The position numbers and the translations under genes were made by a program. DNA of 26,626 bases from contig QKYT01000469.1 in the NCBI GenBank assembly GCA_003550305.1, positions 42,247 through 68,872 of the forward strand. Reading direction: 5' to 3'. The notes beneath the pieces are model-generated. The model was not told the DNA's origin. It saw only the letters and a program-made list of their open reading frames with translations, and made no database searches. This stretch comes from Glomus cerebriforme (lineage: Eukaryota > Glomeromycota > Glomeromycetes > Glomerales > Glomeraceae). Of the stretch, positions 12,297 through 22,111 are shown piece after piece. How positions within the stretch are numbered: the stretch's first letter is position 1; every line of letters begins with the position of its first letter.

Positions 12297-15200
12297 CTAT
12301 TGAAAAATTCGAGATAACTCGGTTTTTCTTCTTATACTTAATAATTGAAAATAAGATTTTAGAGAATTAAATTAAAAAATGACCCCCCCAAAATTATATA
12401 TATATATCAGTTACTTACCCTAATCTAGTTAAACGTTCAGGAGGAGCTTCTAATTAAAAATGAACCAATAATAAATATTTATCCTCTAAATTAACAACTT
12501 ACAAGTTACTTTACCTTCTTGGAGATTTCTTATAAAATCTAAAATATCTTTTAATTGTTCAAGTTCATTATCATCTAAAGGATCCGGTGCATCACTATAA
12601 TAACGAAGTAAAGATTCTTCAAACTTTTTGAATGCATTTCTAGAAACTGCGTCAATCAATGGTTTTCTCTATAATGAAACAAAAATATTATATAAGAATA
12701 TCAGCAAAATTATAAAACTAAATAAATTATACATACCGTTTTTAAATTACCAGTAAGCAAAGTTAGTTTTTTAAATCGTAAAATACCGGCAGACTCATTA
12801 ATATCTAATTTATTAAGAACTTGGCAGTATATTTTTTTCACTTCCTCTATTGATATAAAAAAAATACAATTTCATTTAATAATAAAATTATCAATTTCTC
12901 GAATATACAAGGAATCACCACTTACTGTTAGTTTCCTTAAAAAGTTCTTTGAGAATCTCGATAGCAATGTCGGCATGTGCTCCATAATCTATTCTCTCTT
13001 CATTTTGCACCGATTTTCTTATAACGCAAAAACCAATCAATTTAATATTGAATCTTAACGGGAGTATAATAAAATTTTCACTTACACAACTTTAAAAGGA
13101 TCCGCCCAATCAATCAATTGTTGCGCTATTTGCAAAGGTGGTGTCATTTTTTTATTCTTAAGTTGTCTATATTCTTCTATCAACCCCGTTAAACAAGGAA
13201 CACATATCTAATTATAATAAGATGATAAATTATATCATTTCTTAAACAAAACAATTATATATAAAATAAAAATACCTGTAGCATTAAACATTGATTCTCA
13301 ACTGACGAATGACAATAAGCAGGAAAGAAATAACTTAAACATTGTCGTAAACGAAGATTAGGCGCAGTTTCAATATCAAAATATAACACTACAAGTTCTT
13401 TTAAAATCTAAATTTAATGAATCAAAAATGTATTATTAAAAAAATTTTGAAATTATGAAAGAAAATCAGGAAATTCTAACATTTTTTTCATAAACCATTT
13501 TAGAAAGCATAAGTTTGGCTATGCCTTCGACTGCAATTGCTTGAATCTGTGGATTTTCTCGATGAAGACATTCATACAATAAATCCAATATTTGATCACC
13601 CTAAAAAATTCCATTAAATTTTAATTATGATTCATTTATGTTGTATATATGAACATATATATTACAAATATTTTACTCACTTGTTTTATTTTTTCAACGA
13701 TAAATGAATAGTTATATGTTATTAAAATGTCAAATATCACCTATGAAATCATGTAAAATCAATATTTTGTGAATAATGTGTATAAATAATTAAATATAAA
13801 ATTACAATACCATGAGAGCCTTATTTTGTAATTCTGAAGTTCCATGTCTCACAGAATATATGAAAAGACCAAGGTTTTCATCTAATAATTGCTAAAGAAT
13901 GATATAAGATCATTTTGAAATTTTGTAAGTACACTGCGTATACTAAATATTTATTCTTATTAATATTACTCACTTGGTCAAGTAAACAACCTAATCCAAG
14001 ACATTGAATACTAAGCTCACGTAATATTTGTTCATTATGTTTTATATTGGGCATTATAATATCATTCAAAAGACCATACATGGGAGGATTATTACGTAAT
14101 TCCTTAAGAAAGAGTATGAGTGTAAAATTTTAATTTTCTTTACTACGAAGATGTTGTATCCCAAGTTGGAAACGGGACACAACAACAATAAATGGAAACT
14201 GTGTTTAACTTACTACTTCATTTCTTTCAAGTATACAGCGCACAATGTGTAAACACTTTACATTAATTATCAGGTTATCCAATCCTTCATCATCGTCTTC
14301 AATTGTGAAACTTGAATCTATTGAATTCCTTCTTTCTCTTTCTGACATCATTTCGGAAGTTAAAGATCTTCTCATTGAAGTTAAACTAAGATTAGACATG
14401 CCATTGATAAGCTTGTTCTCGATCTAAATATTATTATTATTTATTATTAAACTTGTTAGTTAAATTTATATTATTACGTAATCAAACCTGAATTAATGGA
14501 TCATCTTCGTCTTCAATTGTTTCTCGAATATCGGATAAGATTTCAGCCATGGAACTAAATATTTCGCATAGTTAATATTTACATAACATAATTAAATGAA
14601 TTTATTCCATAAATTATGATACACAACTTAGTAAAATCCCGTTCATCAATTGAAACTGTTTTCATAATTTCCACAATACTTTCAATATGACCTTCCGGGA
14701 TATATTTAATCATAAGGATTTCCCCTAAAAATATAGGATATAATCAATTCTTGTTCCTTTTAATAATTAGAAATTCTTTAAAAGAAATATAGAAAATATT
14801 TACGGAGAATAGTAAACATTTGTCGCCTTCCCAGTTCATCTCCATAATTCAAGGACCTTGAAATTAAAAGCAATTGACCAACAATAAATTCATAATTTAA
14901 TTGATCTTCTTCTACTGATGCTTGATTCATTAAATTATTATATTTTTGAATACACAAGGCAAGTTTTGTAGCATCCGGCAAAACGTCATCCAACTTATCA
15001 TCCTAAATAAAAGTATATTATGTATATGTATTTATATTATAATAAAAAAGTCAATAATGTCGTACCTCTTTAATGAATTCATAAAATACTCGCGCAAGAA
15101 AAACAGATTCGATAGTTAAATTTTCCCAAAAAGATTCTATTAAAAGAGGAAAAAATGAAAAATGAAAAATAAATTAAGACAACTTCGAAGAAAATTTGAA

Positions 15201-16679
15201 ATACGATTCAAATATTTCTAACCATCAAATTTCAAGGTTTGCGTAATATCTGGACGTGACTTAAAAATAGCCAAAAGAGCGTCTTGAGCGACATTGCTTC
15301 CCACAACGTCAATCCGTTCAAGAAACTAAAAAAAAAGATCATTTTAAATTAACTTGTGTTAAATATGATTAATATCTAATTTAATTCGATAGATTACCTC
15401 TAAAAGATTGTTATTTGCATGTTCAATCCAGTTATTGGCAACCATATTTGAACAAACCTTTTTAACTTGAAAATCTCTATATGAACGATTAAAAATTTTA
15501 TTATCATTCACGTATACAAATTGAAAAAAAATCAAAATATTTACCTATCCATAAGGCCCCATTTTAACAATCTTTCTCGATTTTCAATAGTTAAGATACG
15601 AAAATCGCCTATCTCCTCCGCTGATCTCGTATAGACATCACGGCGAATACTTGCATCAATATCTCTCATGCGGTCAAATATGTAAGGAATAGTTTTCTCA
15701 TTAAATTCAATATTTAATAAAACAGCACGTCGAACATCTCTAATAAAAAAAACAAAAATTAATATACTCATAAAGAACTAAAGAATTTATATTCATACTC
15801 TAAAAAAATGTATTTACGCGCTAGGGTCATTTTGCATTATTCCAATTAATTTTTCGGTGACATCCACATTATTACCCTAGTCGAAATTAGGTATAATTAA
15901 TTAATTATCTGCAACAAAAATAATACTCGATGATATCTTACTCGTAACTTGGAACATGCTTCCACCGCTTTAAAACGAATAGAAGGTTCTTTGTCTAATA
16001 GTCGTTTAAACAACTCATCGCTCAAGTTCTCATACAAATCACCACTATAAAAGAGGGTTGCTTGTTAAAGTCTATGTAATTTTACAACAAATGAGTATTT
16101 AAAGAATTTAACTCACTCATTTATTTCAATTAAATCAATTACAAGATTAATGAGTTGGCAAACGCGGAACCTCACATTTTTGTCTTTGGCATGAATACCC
16201 TTCAGAAGATGCTTAAGCAAATATTCTATAAATCGGGATAATAATGTGTTATTATCGATAGTATTCCGAAGATCACCATGTTCATCACGCTCGTCTTCAA
16301 TTTCTTTAATAAAAAAAAAAAGAATCAATTAAAATTATCCAATTTATATTACGCGTTTTACTTATAGTTTTTTCTAACATATACCTTTGTCACGACAATA
16401 TTTTACAAATGAAGATATAAAAGTAACAACACGTTCTGCAGTCGGTTGTCCTTTTTTCACTGGCAATATTTTATTTATATTTCTAACAAATTCTTTATTG
16501 AATTCGTATTCACCCGAGAATTCACCATCCACAGAAGGTGTGTAATTTGAGCATTGAAGCTGGAATTTTCGTAGAGCTATAGCATTTTTCCGATGGTTTG
16601 TAGCAACTTTTTGGACTTCTTGAAAAATTTGTGGAACAAAAAGTGGTATAGATGATAAAGGGTTTTCTCGGACAGGCAT
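12297..16679 (-). CDS. YCG1: Condensin complex subunit 3 (CAP-G, Ycg1/Cnd3)
   Basis: I join 23 exons: 16385-16679, 16117-16303, 15942-16044, 15818-15876, 15545-15739, 15398-15476, 15223-15325, 15066-15136, 14804-15002, 14628-14724, 14488-14554, 14214-14423, 13974-14102, 13811-13891, 13681-13740, 13481-13600, 13276-13407, 13086-13207, 12926-13017, 12737-12846, 12515-12668, 12419-12449, 12297-12336. Every phase agrees and the product is 911 residues (fission yeast 875, human 1015). CAP-G is the HEAT-repeat subunit that, with the kleisin CAP-H, clamps DNA in condensin during mitotic chromosome compaction. Diagnostic stretches: KDKNVRFRVCQLIN, DKEPSIRFKAVEACSKL, DVRRAVLLNIEFNEKT, SIRRDVYTRSAEEI, IQCLGLGCLLD, IAVEGIAKLM and LRLRQCLSYFFP. 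A Ser/Arg-rich, acidic insert (SMRRSLTSEMMSERERRNS) in exon 12 looks like a disordered phospho-regulated loop. Confidence 0.95.
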
Positions 16680-17034
16680 GTTTTAATGGTTTTTTTTTAT
16701 GATATAAACTTTATTTTACGCGACTTTAATTTCTTTGAACGTTCACCAGTGATATTAAATATCTGATATGCGCATTTGGTGATACCATATTTGGGTGTCT
16801 AACTCTGTAGATCTTTATCCTAGACCCCGGGGACCGAGGTGTAGACTCTTATCCTGTGTACCCCTTCTAAATTTGATTGTGTACCAAATATCAAGTTAAT
16901 CAAAGTACCGCGAAAAGACAAAGTATCGCGAAAAAACTTAGAAACGAACTTTTAAATATTAAAAGAAAAAAGAATTTCATATTTTTGTGCACTTTAAAAA
17001 TTAAAATAGAAGTTTGCTATCTATCACCGGTGTT
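16680..17034. promoter_or_regulatory. CAP-G promoter with tandem CGCGAAA boxes
   Basis: Upstream of the CAP-G start (which reads leftwards), CGCGAAA occurs at 16909-16915 and 16927-16933, inside an 18-bp-spaced direct repeat of AAAGTAYCGCGAAAA. CGCGAAA is the SBF/SCB-type cell-cycle box of fungi and also resembles an E2F half-site, so G1/S control of a condensin gene is plausible. An ACGCGA lies at ~16717. A second direct repeat, TGTAGATCTTTATCCT / TGTAGACTCTTATCCT, lies around 16806-16856 and flanks a CCCCGGGG palindrome at about 16835-16842. Confidence 0.5.
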
Positions 17035-17436
17035 TCCAAATTAGGGGTACGGCTAAAGCGGAGCAGAATCACGTGATTTTTCGTAAAATTTTTGGCCGGA
17101 ATTATGGCATTAAGAAATTATGCATGTGACAAATAACAGGTGATAAATAGGATTCCGGTAATTCCAGTTAAGTGATCAACAAATAATTTCCTTATTTGGG
17201 GGACGTCTAAAGCGGAGCAGAATCACGTGATCATAGTGCATATCTGTCACCCTCGCGTCACACCTTCATTTTCCATTTTTCCTAAGTATTCTAGGGACAG
17301 AATTTTTTCGATAGGTGAAATCCTATTTATCGCCTGTTATTTGTCACATGCATAATTTCTTAATGCCATAATTCCGGCCAAAAATTTTACATAAATCACG
17401 TGATTCTACTCCGCTTTAGACGTACCCCATTTTGGA
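17035..17436. repeat. Foldback (inverted-repeat) element
   Basis: Positions 17035-17154 and 17319-17436 are near-perfect reverse complements over about 115 bp. Both arms share the core TTTTTGGCCGGAATTATGGC and its flanks, and the outer ends carry GTACG(T/G)CTAAAGCGGAG and ATCACGTGAT. The ~164-bp loop holds a third, direct copy of the arm tip (17198-17231), so the structure may be composite. No coding frame is present. The form is that of a MITE or foldback transposon; I cannot identify a superfamily, and no target duplication is clear because both flanks resemble each other for several bases (CCAAA-type). A related tip occurs at 26526-26545. Confidence 0.85.
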
Positions 17437-17907
17437 GTTATGCATCAACAGGAACCAATAAAAATGATCGACTCAAATAACAAGCTGGCAATTCAGACAT
17501 CTTGAGTCAATGTGCATAGAATTATATAGTTCTTTGCTACATTCCAAACTAATAAAAATTTTAAATCATAATGAAATTATTTTATTTATTTAATTTTAAT
17601 AATTGCAGACTCATAAAGGAGATATATAAATTAAAAAATAATTATTTTTAAATCAACAATTTATACATAAATTATAAAATTTTATTGTAAAATAGTTTGT
17701 AAAAATTTTTTACTAGTAGTAAATACTGTGCGAAATTAAATGATTATTAAAAATTTATGGCCAATCAGAAATTATGTGAATATAAAGGGATTTTTATATT
17801 AATAAAACTAATATGTACATTACAATTATTTTTGGTGATAGTGATTATAAATTTATAATATGTATGTGATTAAAGAAGGGTTTTTTAACTAACTTTAAGT
17901 CAGTTAC
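17437..17907. other. AT-rich spacer, possibly remains of a DNA transposon
   Basis: No gene is seen. The right part (~17750-17907) contains spaced GTGATTA/GTGAATA sequences like those repeated at the DNA-transposon end at 20262-20308. It is probably the interior side of the same element, split by the retrotransposon insertion. A GACTCAA (~17471) and TTGAGTC (~17504) pair forms a small inverted repeat. The matching left terminal repeat of the DNA transposon is not recognisable here. Confidence 0.35.
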
Positions 17908-17924
17908 ATAAAAATAGGTGCTTA
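17908..17924. repeat. Target-site duplication, left copy
   Basis: The 17-base sequence ATAAAAATAGGTGCTTA occurs exactly here and again at 20245-20261, flanking the retrotransposon. The A-rich left part of the right copy merges with the poly(A) tail, so the true duplication could be a few bases shorter (about 11-17). Confidence 0.88.
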
Positions 17925-20007
17925 AAGAGAAAATTCAAATTATCTTCAAAACATCTTAATCCTTTGTAGTTTCAAAAGCTTACTGATTTAATTTTGATTT
18001 CACCTGATACTTCACGGCACATTCAATCTTGTTGGTTCTCTTCGTTAAGTATTTCCCATAATCCAGTGTCTTTTATACTTCCGGACATTTATAGTCAGAG
18101 TAAAGATTGGGTTTCAGTTTGAATTCACTCTCAATGTTCTTCTATTATTGGCAAAGTTATTAGTAAAAATGTGGAATCTAATGAACTTCTTATTCAACAT
18201 TGGATTCAGGTACTTCCTAGTTCTGGTAATTCTTCGAGTGATGTTTCACCTTCTTTTTTAAAGGCTATAGTTATTCCCTGTTCTGAATGTGATCTATATA
18301 ATCCTGACAAAGCGTACAGTAGTGATTATAGAAAGAAACATAATATTAATGTTTCTTGTTCTCAAGTCTTTCATTTACATGACTTAATCAAAATTTGTTG
18401 CTCTCCTGTTAAATTGGGTGCTTCTGCTTCATTGATGTATGATTAAAAATTTCTTTGTTTGATATTTCAGCAAGGATGAAATCTCATTTTCTTGGTTCAG
18501 TGAATGATACTATGAACATTTTGGATACTGTTCATAGTAATGATTCGTCAATGGTTTCTGATCAGTTGGTTCATGATCCTTTTCTCAAATTTATTAAGAA
18601 TATGGATATAAGAAAAAATCTTTTATTTCACAAGCAAAATTTCGCGCATACTGAGTCGCTCAGTTTTTATACTGATGGTTCGTTATGTGGTGCTGGTTCT
18701 GTTAATATGAAAATGGGTATTGCATGGAAACAAGTTGATTTATCTTCTCCTTGTACCTCGTTTAATGCTTCTCTTGAATTATTTCCCTCTTCTTCGCGAG
18801 CTGAAATTGCGGCAGTATTGTCTGCTATTTGTACTGCTCCTGTTAATTGTGTGGTTCATATTTTCACTGATAGTGAAAATGTCATTTCAGGTTTGGCTGG
18901 ATTATCAGGTTATTCTAATAATTATTTGTTTAATTTAGAAAAGTCAAAAAATTATATATTGTGGATTGCTATTAAATCTATTATAGACGTTTCCCATCTC
19001 AAAATTATTACTCATAAAGTGAAATCTCATTCTACTGATTTACTTAATGATGCGACTGATCGATTAGTGAAAGATGGTTGTCTCCTTCCTTCTTTTGAGT
19101 TAGACTCTTCTTTTGTCACTTCACCTACCTTTTTTATTTCCTGAAATAACCGCGTGATTGATCAGCCTATTTGTCGATTCATTAAAGACACTCATAATGC
19201 TCTTTTATTTGATGAATTTATTAATCTACATAGAAATCTGAAAGTGCTTAGTTTACGTGACTCAATGCTATTAATTGGCCTTTGTCTTGGAAATTGTTAG
19301 ATTTTTCTATAGATAGTAATAATACTTCTTTCGATCATTCATGGTTTAAAACTTTCAAGATGAAATGTTTTACTTTAGATCTACCTGTCTTAGAAAATTT
19401 AAAGATCAGAAAACCTCATTTGTATAATAGTCATTCTTGGACTTGCCTTTCTTGTAATCATTTTGAAACTTTTTCTCATTTGTGAACATGTAGTCATTAC
19501 CGCTCTGTTGTTGATCGCATTATTTTTAATGCCTGTCAGGATATTTCAAAAATCTTATGATGTCAAAAAGATATCATTCTAACTGTTGCTCAATTTATAA
19601 ATTTACGTTCATTATCTTGTTAGAATTTGGTAGATTCTCCCTCTAACTTTAATTTTAGTGGTTTAATGAGAGGTTTAATTCCTCAGGATTTAGTTGTTTG
19701 GTTTAAACAATTTAATTGTGATTCGTCTTTTATTTCTCAGCTTATTTTATCAATTATACATAATATACAAGGTAGTTTATATAATGATGTATGGTTAGTT
19801 AGGTGTGATCTTTTGGTTAAAAAGGAGTTAAACTTGAATATTAATAATAAGGTTAAACATGATGGTAAATATTTAGTGAATTCTTTGAATTTAGTTTTTC
19901 CTTTAATTCGTTATGATACTTCTGTTCATAATTTACATGTAGCAAATTCTTGGGTTTTATGGTGTGATCATTCATGCCGCTATGGTAATAGCTGGCTGGA
20001 TTTTTAA
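17925..20007 (+). pseudogene. Decayed retrotransposon ORF with RNase H domain and CCHC motif
   Basis: Reading runs in three frames. Frame A, 17925-~18440, is interrupted by TAG at 17967 and TGA at 18120. Frame B, ~18445-~19270, ends with TGA at 19142 and continues open beyond. Frame C, ~19270-20007, has TGA 19483, TGA 19558 and TAG 19621. Frame B encodes an RNase H fold: SFYTDGSLCGAGS (Asp codon 18674), SSRAEIAAVLSAI (Glu codon 18803), HIFTDSENVISGL (Asp codon 18869) and KVKSHSTDLLNDATDRL (His 19028, Asp 19049 or 19058), so the DEDD catalytic set is intact. Frame C has CLSCNHFETFSH, then a stop, then TC: the C-x2-C-x7-H-x3-C zinc-binding pattern found after the RT in such elements, with a stop inside it. 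The last codons (SWLDF) precede the 3' UTR. Not functional as it stands. Confidence 0.88.
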
Positions 20008-20244
20008 ATCTTTCTTGACAAGTGACCTTTGATTTTTGAAGTGGGGATGCCTTTGGCCTTGTGAATTTTGTTTGGTTTCTGCAAATTCTTCAAACGGTAA
20101 TAGGTCGGCCCTAATTCTGGTTAACGGGGGGTAGTGATCAATAGTTTAATTTTTATTTGTATTTATTATGAATAATATTTTAATAAACTTATTGCACAAG
20201 ATCGCATTGTTAAAAAAAAAAAATAAAATAAAATAAAAATAAAA
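17925..20244 (+). mobile_element. 5'-truncated non-LTR (LINE-type) retrotransposon
   Basis: About 2.3 kb bounded by a 17-bp target-site duplication. It ends in an A-rich tail (20212-20244) preceded by AATAAA (20182-20187), the pattern left by target-primed reverse transcription. The 5' end falls inside coding sequence: a frame is already open at base 17925, so the reverse transcriptase and endonuclease regions are missing. What remains is the distal ORF with an RNase H domain and a CCHC zinc-binding segment, then a ~205-bp 3' UTR from 20008. The body is damaged by at least two frameshifts and several stop codons. It is dead as a unit but may be of a family with active copies elsewhere. Confidence 0.92.
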
Positions 20245-20261
20245 ATAAAAATAGGTGCTTA
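20245..20261. repeat. Target-site duplication, right copy
   Basis: Exact second copy of the 17 bases at 17908-17924, directly after the poly(A)-like tail. Joining 17924 to 20262 restores an uninterrupted empty site that reads through into the DNA-transposon end at 20262-20308. Confidence 0.88.
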
Positions 20262-20310
20262 TAAAAAGGTGTGATTATATAGGAGGTGATTATATAGGGG
20301 TCCGACTGTA
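20262..20310. repeat. Probable terminal inverted repeat of a pogo/Tc1-like DNA transposon
   Basis: Read on the minus strand from 20308, the sequence starts CAGTCGGACCCCTATATAAT, preceded by TA. A CAGT... terminus next to a TA dinucleotide is the signature of Tc1/mariner elements, and the 'CAGTCG-ACC...TATAA' style recalls the pogo/Fot branch. Inside, GTGATTATATAGG occurs twice in tandem (about 20270-20282 and 20286-20298). The partner terminus is not found in this window, so only one end is supported. The identity is inference from the terminus alone. Confidence 0.5.
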
Positions 20311-20621
20311 TATAGATATGTTTTATATGTTTCATATGTTTCACATTTTGGAAATTTCAGACTGTTAAATAAATCGGGATATTAATTTCCTCAATAACGA
20401 AAAAATCTAATTTCCCGATAAAATCTTATTTTTGGTGTAATTATAAGTACAGTATTTAGTACAATAATAGTAGTCTGTTAGTATCTAAAGATCCATAATA
20501 CAGTGATTTGTATTACAACTATCCGTTTTTTTAAAAAAAAAAATTAAAGCTTGTTTTTCAATCATTATAAATAAATAACTTTTATGAGGATGAGTACAAT
20601 ACGAAAAAACCTTTTTTTTCA
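20311..20621. promoter_or_regulatory. Upstream region of the ornithine carrier
   Basis: About 310 bp from the transposon end to the start codon. It has a short run of TTTCATATG-like repeats near 20320-20345 and A/T tracts, but no strong known motif. The native promoter must be compact, or partly contributed by the flanking transposon remains. Confidence 0.35.
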
Positions 20622-21814
20622 ATGGAGTTAGCATCAGAAAATTCAATAACGATAAACCCACCAAAAAATTCTAACGAATTGAAAAATTCCTCTAAAACGG
20701 ATCAAGGAATTAAAAATTTTATATTTGGTTCTGTAAGTTTTCAGGAACTTTTAACAATCCTCTTTCGTATAATTCCACTCGTTTCCCTCACTTTTTTCGC
20801 ATTATTTAGATCGCTGGTATGACCGGTAAATTAGTAGAATATCCATTCGATACAGTTAAAACACGATTACAGGCGCAACCTGAATTATTTAAAGGTCCGT
20901 TAGATTGTTTTCGTCAAACGTTAACACGTGAAGGATTTTTTGGATTTTACCGGGTAAATGAGATTATGATATTTTATCTATTTTTTCTTAATTTCTAAAC
21001 AACTCTATTGGACGACATTTAGGGAATTTCCCCACCGATGATAGGAGCAATGTTGGAAAATGCCAGTCTATTCTTAGTATATAATTATGTACAAACAATG
21101 ATAAAGGAATACACAACCCCAAATTATAATAAATCACAACATGAAGCACCACTTTCAATGTCAATAGTATGTTTTGCGGGAGCGATGGCGGGTACTTCTG
21201 CTAGTTTTTGGTTGACTCCTATTGAATTAATTAAATGTAAATTACAAGTACAAGAAACGTTCACTTATGGAAGTGCGGGAAGAAATATTAATAATAGTAA
21301 TTTAGGTAGTAGTCCACGATATAGTGGACCATGGAATATTATAAAACATACGTTAAAATCTCATAATATTGGTGGATTTTATCGTGGACATTCAGCTACA
21401 ATTGTAAGAGAAACGGCAGGAACTGCTGTATGGTTTAGTGCATATGAATCTATGATACGTTTATTTATATCAAATAGAATTGGCAAATCATCATCCCTCA
21501 AGGAGGGCAAGAATATAACTAAAGATGATTTGTCAACAATAGAATTAATGAGTTCAGGAGCATGCGCAGGAATGGCGTATAATTTATCAATATTTCCAGT
21601 AGATTCGATAAAAAGCCAGATGCAAACAGATGAAGAAAGGATGATTGCAATAGGTAAAAAGGTAATAAAGAGAGGATTCTGGCAAGTAGGCGGGGATATA
21701 TACAAAATTGATGGTATTAGGGGATTTTATAGAGGTTGTAGTATGACCGTTGCAAGAGCCGCTCCTAGTAGTGCCATCATATTTATGACTTATGTAAGTA
21801 GGGGAAATACTTAA
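20622..21814 (+). CDS. ORT1: Mitochondrial ornithine carrier (Ort1/Arg11 type)
   Basis: Exons 20622-20732, 20810-20953 and 21023 onward join in frame. Six membrane helices in three repeats are marked by the carrier signatures [20 protein letters not shown] and [10 protein letters not shown], with GFYR and GFYRG motifs after them. [16 protein letters not shown] and [12 protein letters not shown] match fungal Ort1/Arg11 best. It exchanges ornithine for protons or basic amino acids across the inner membrane, supplying the arginine/urea pathway. The third repeat ends IIFMTY, where the family continues with an acidic residue and a short helix. Directly after TAT comes GTAAGTAGGG, and the plain frame stops at 21814. 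If those 10 bases are skipped, the next frame reads EILKAMFE and stops at 21869, a better family ending. A longer intron ending at the AG at ~21861 is another option. The C-terminus is therefore uncertain. Confidence 0.92.
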
Positions 21815-22111
21815 AGCAATGTTTGAGCCAAATTATACAGTAAATAATAGTTATTGGTTAGGCTATTAGGATTGATGTCCACTAAGATCAACATTTCTTT
21901 AGTAGTCTGATTAATGATATTATGTATAATGAATATGGCCGCTAATTTTGAACGTTTTGCTGATTTTAAAGAAGTGTATTTTATATGCGTACTAACTAGT
22001 TCTTTTATATATTGTAGGAACTTTTGTCTAGACGTTTCTCAAAACAAGACTTTTAATAATAATAATTTATTAGTTTTCAAAATTGTAATAATCTACATCT
22101 TAACCCCTTTC
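21815..22111. other. Convergent 3' flank of the ornithine carrier and uS3m
   Basis: This holds the possible extended C-terminus of the carrier (to 21869) and the 3' UTRs of two convergent genes. A 72-codon plus-strand frame (21914-22132) crosses into the uS3m 3' end and resembles nothing. No repeat or RNA gene is seen. Confidence 0.4.

Noticed and set aside
17967..19623. Alternative genetic code with TGA as Trp to explain stops in the LINE
   Set aside because: TAG stops and two frameshifts are also present, and neighbouring genes use TGA as a normal stop (for example AsnRS at 24804-24806), so decay is the simpler reading.
21379..21705. 108-codon minus-strand frame
   Set aside because: It is the antisense shadow of the ornithine carrier exon, whose protein has clear carrier signatures; the antisense translation resembles nothing.
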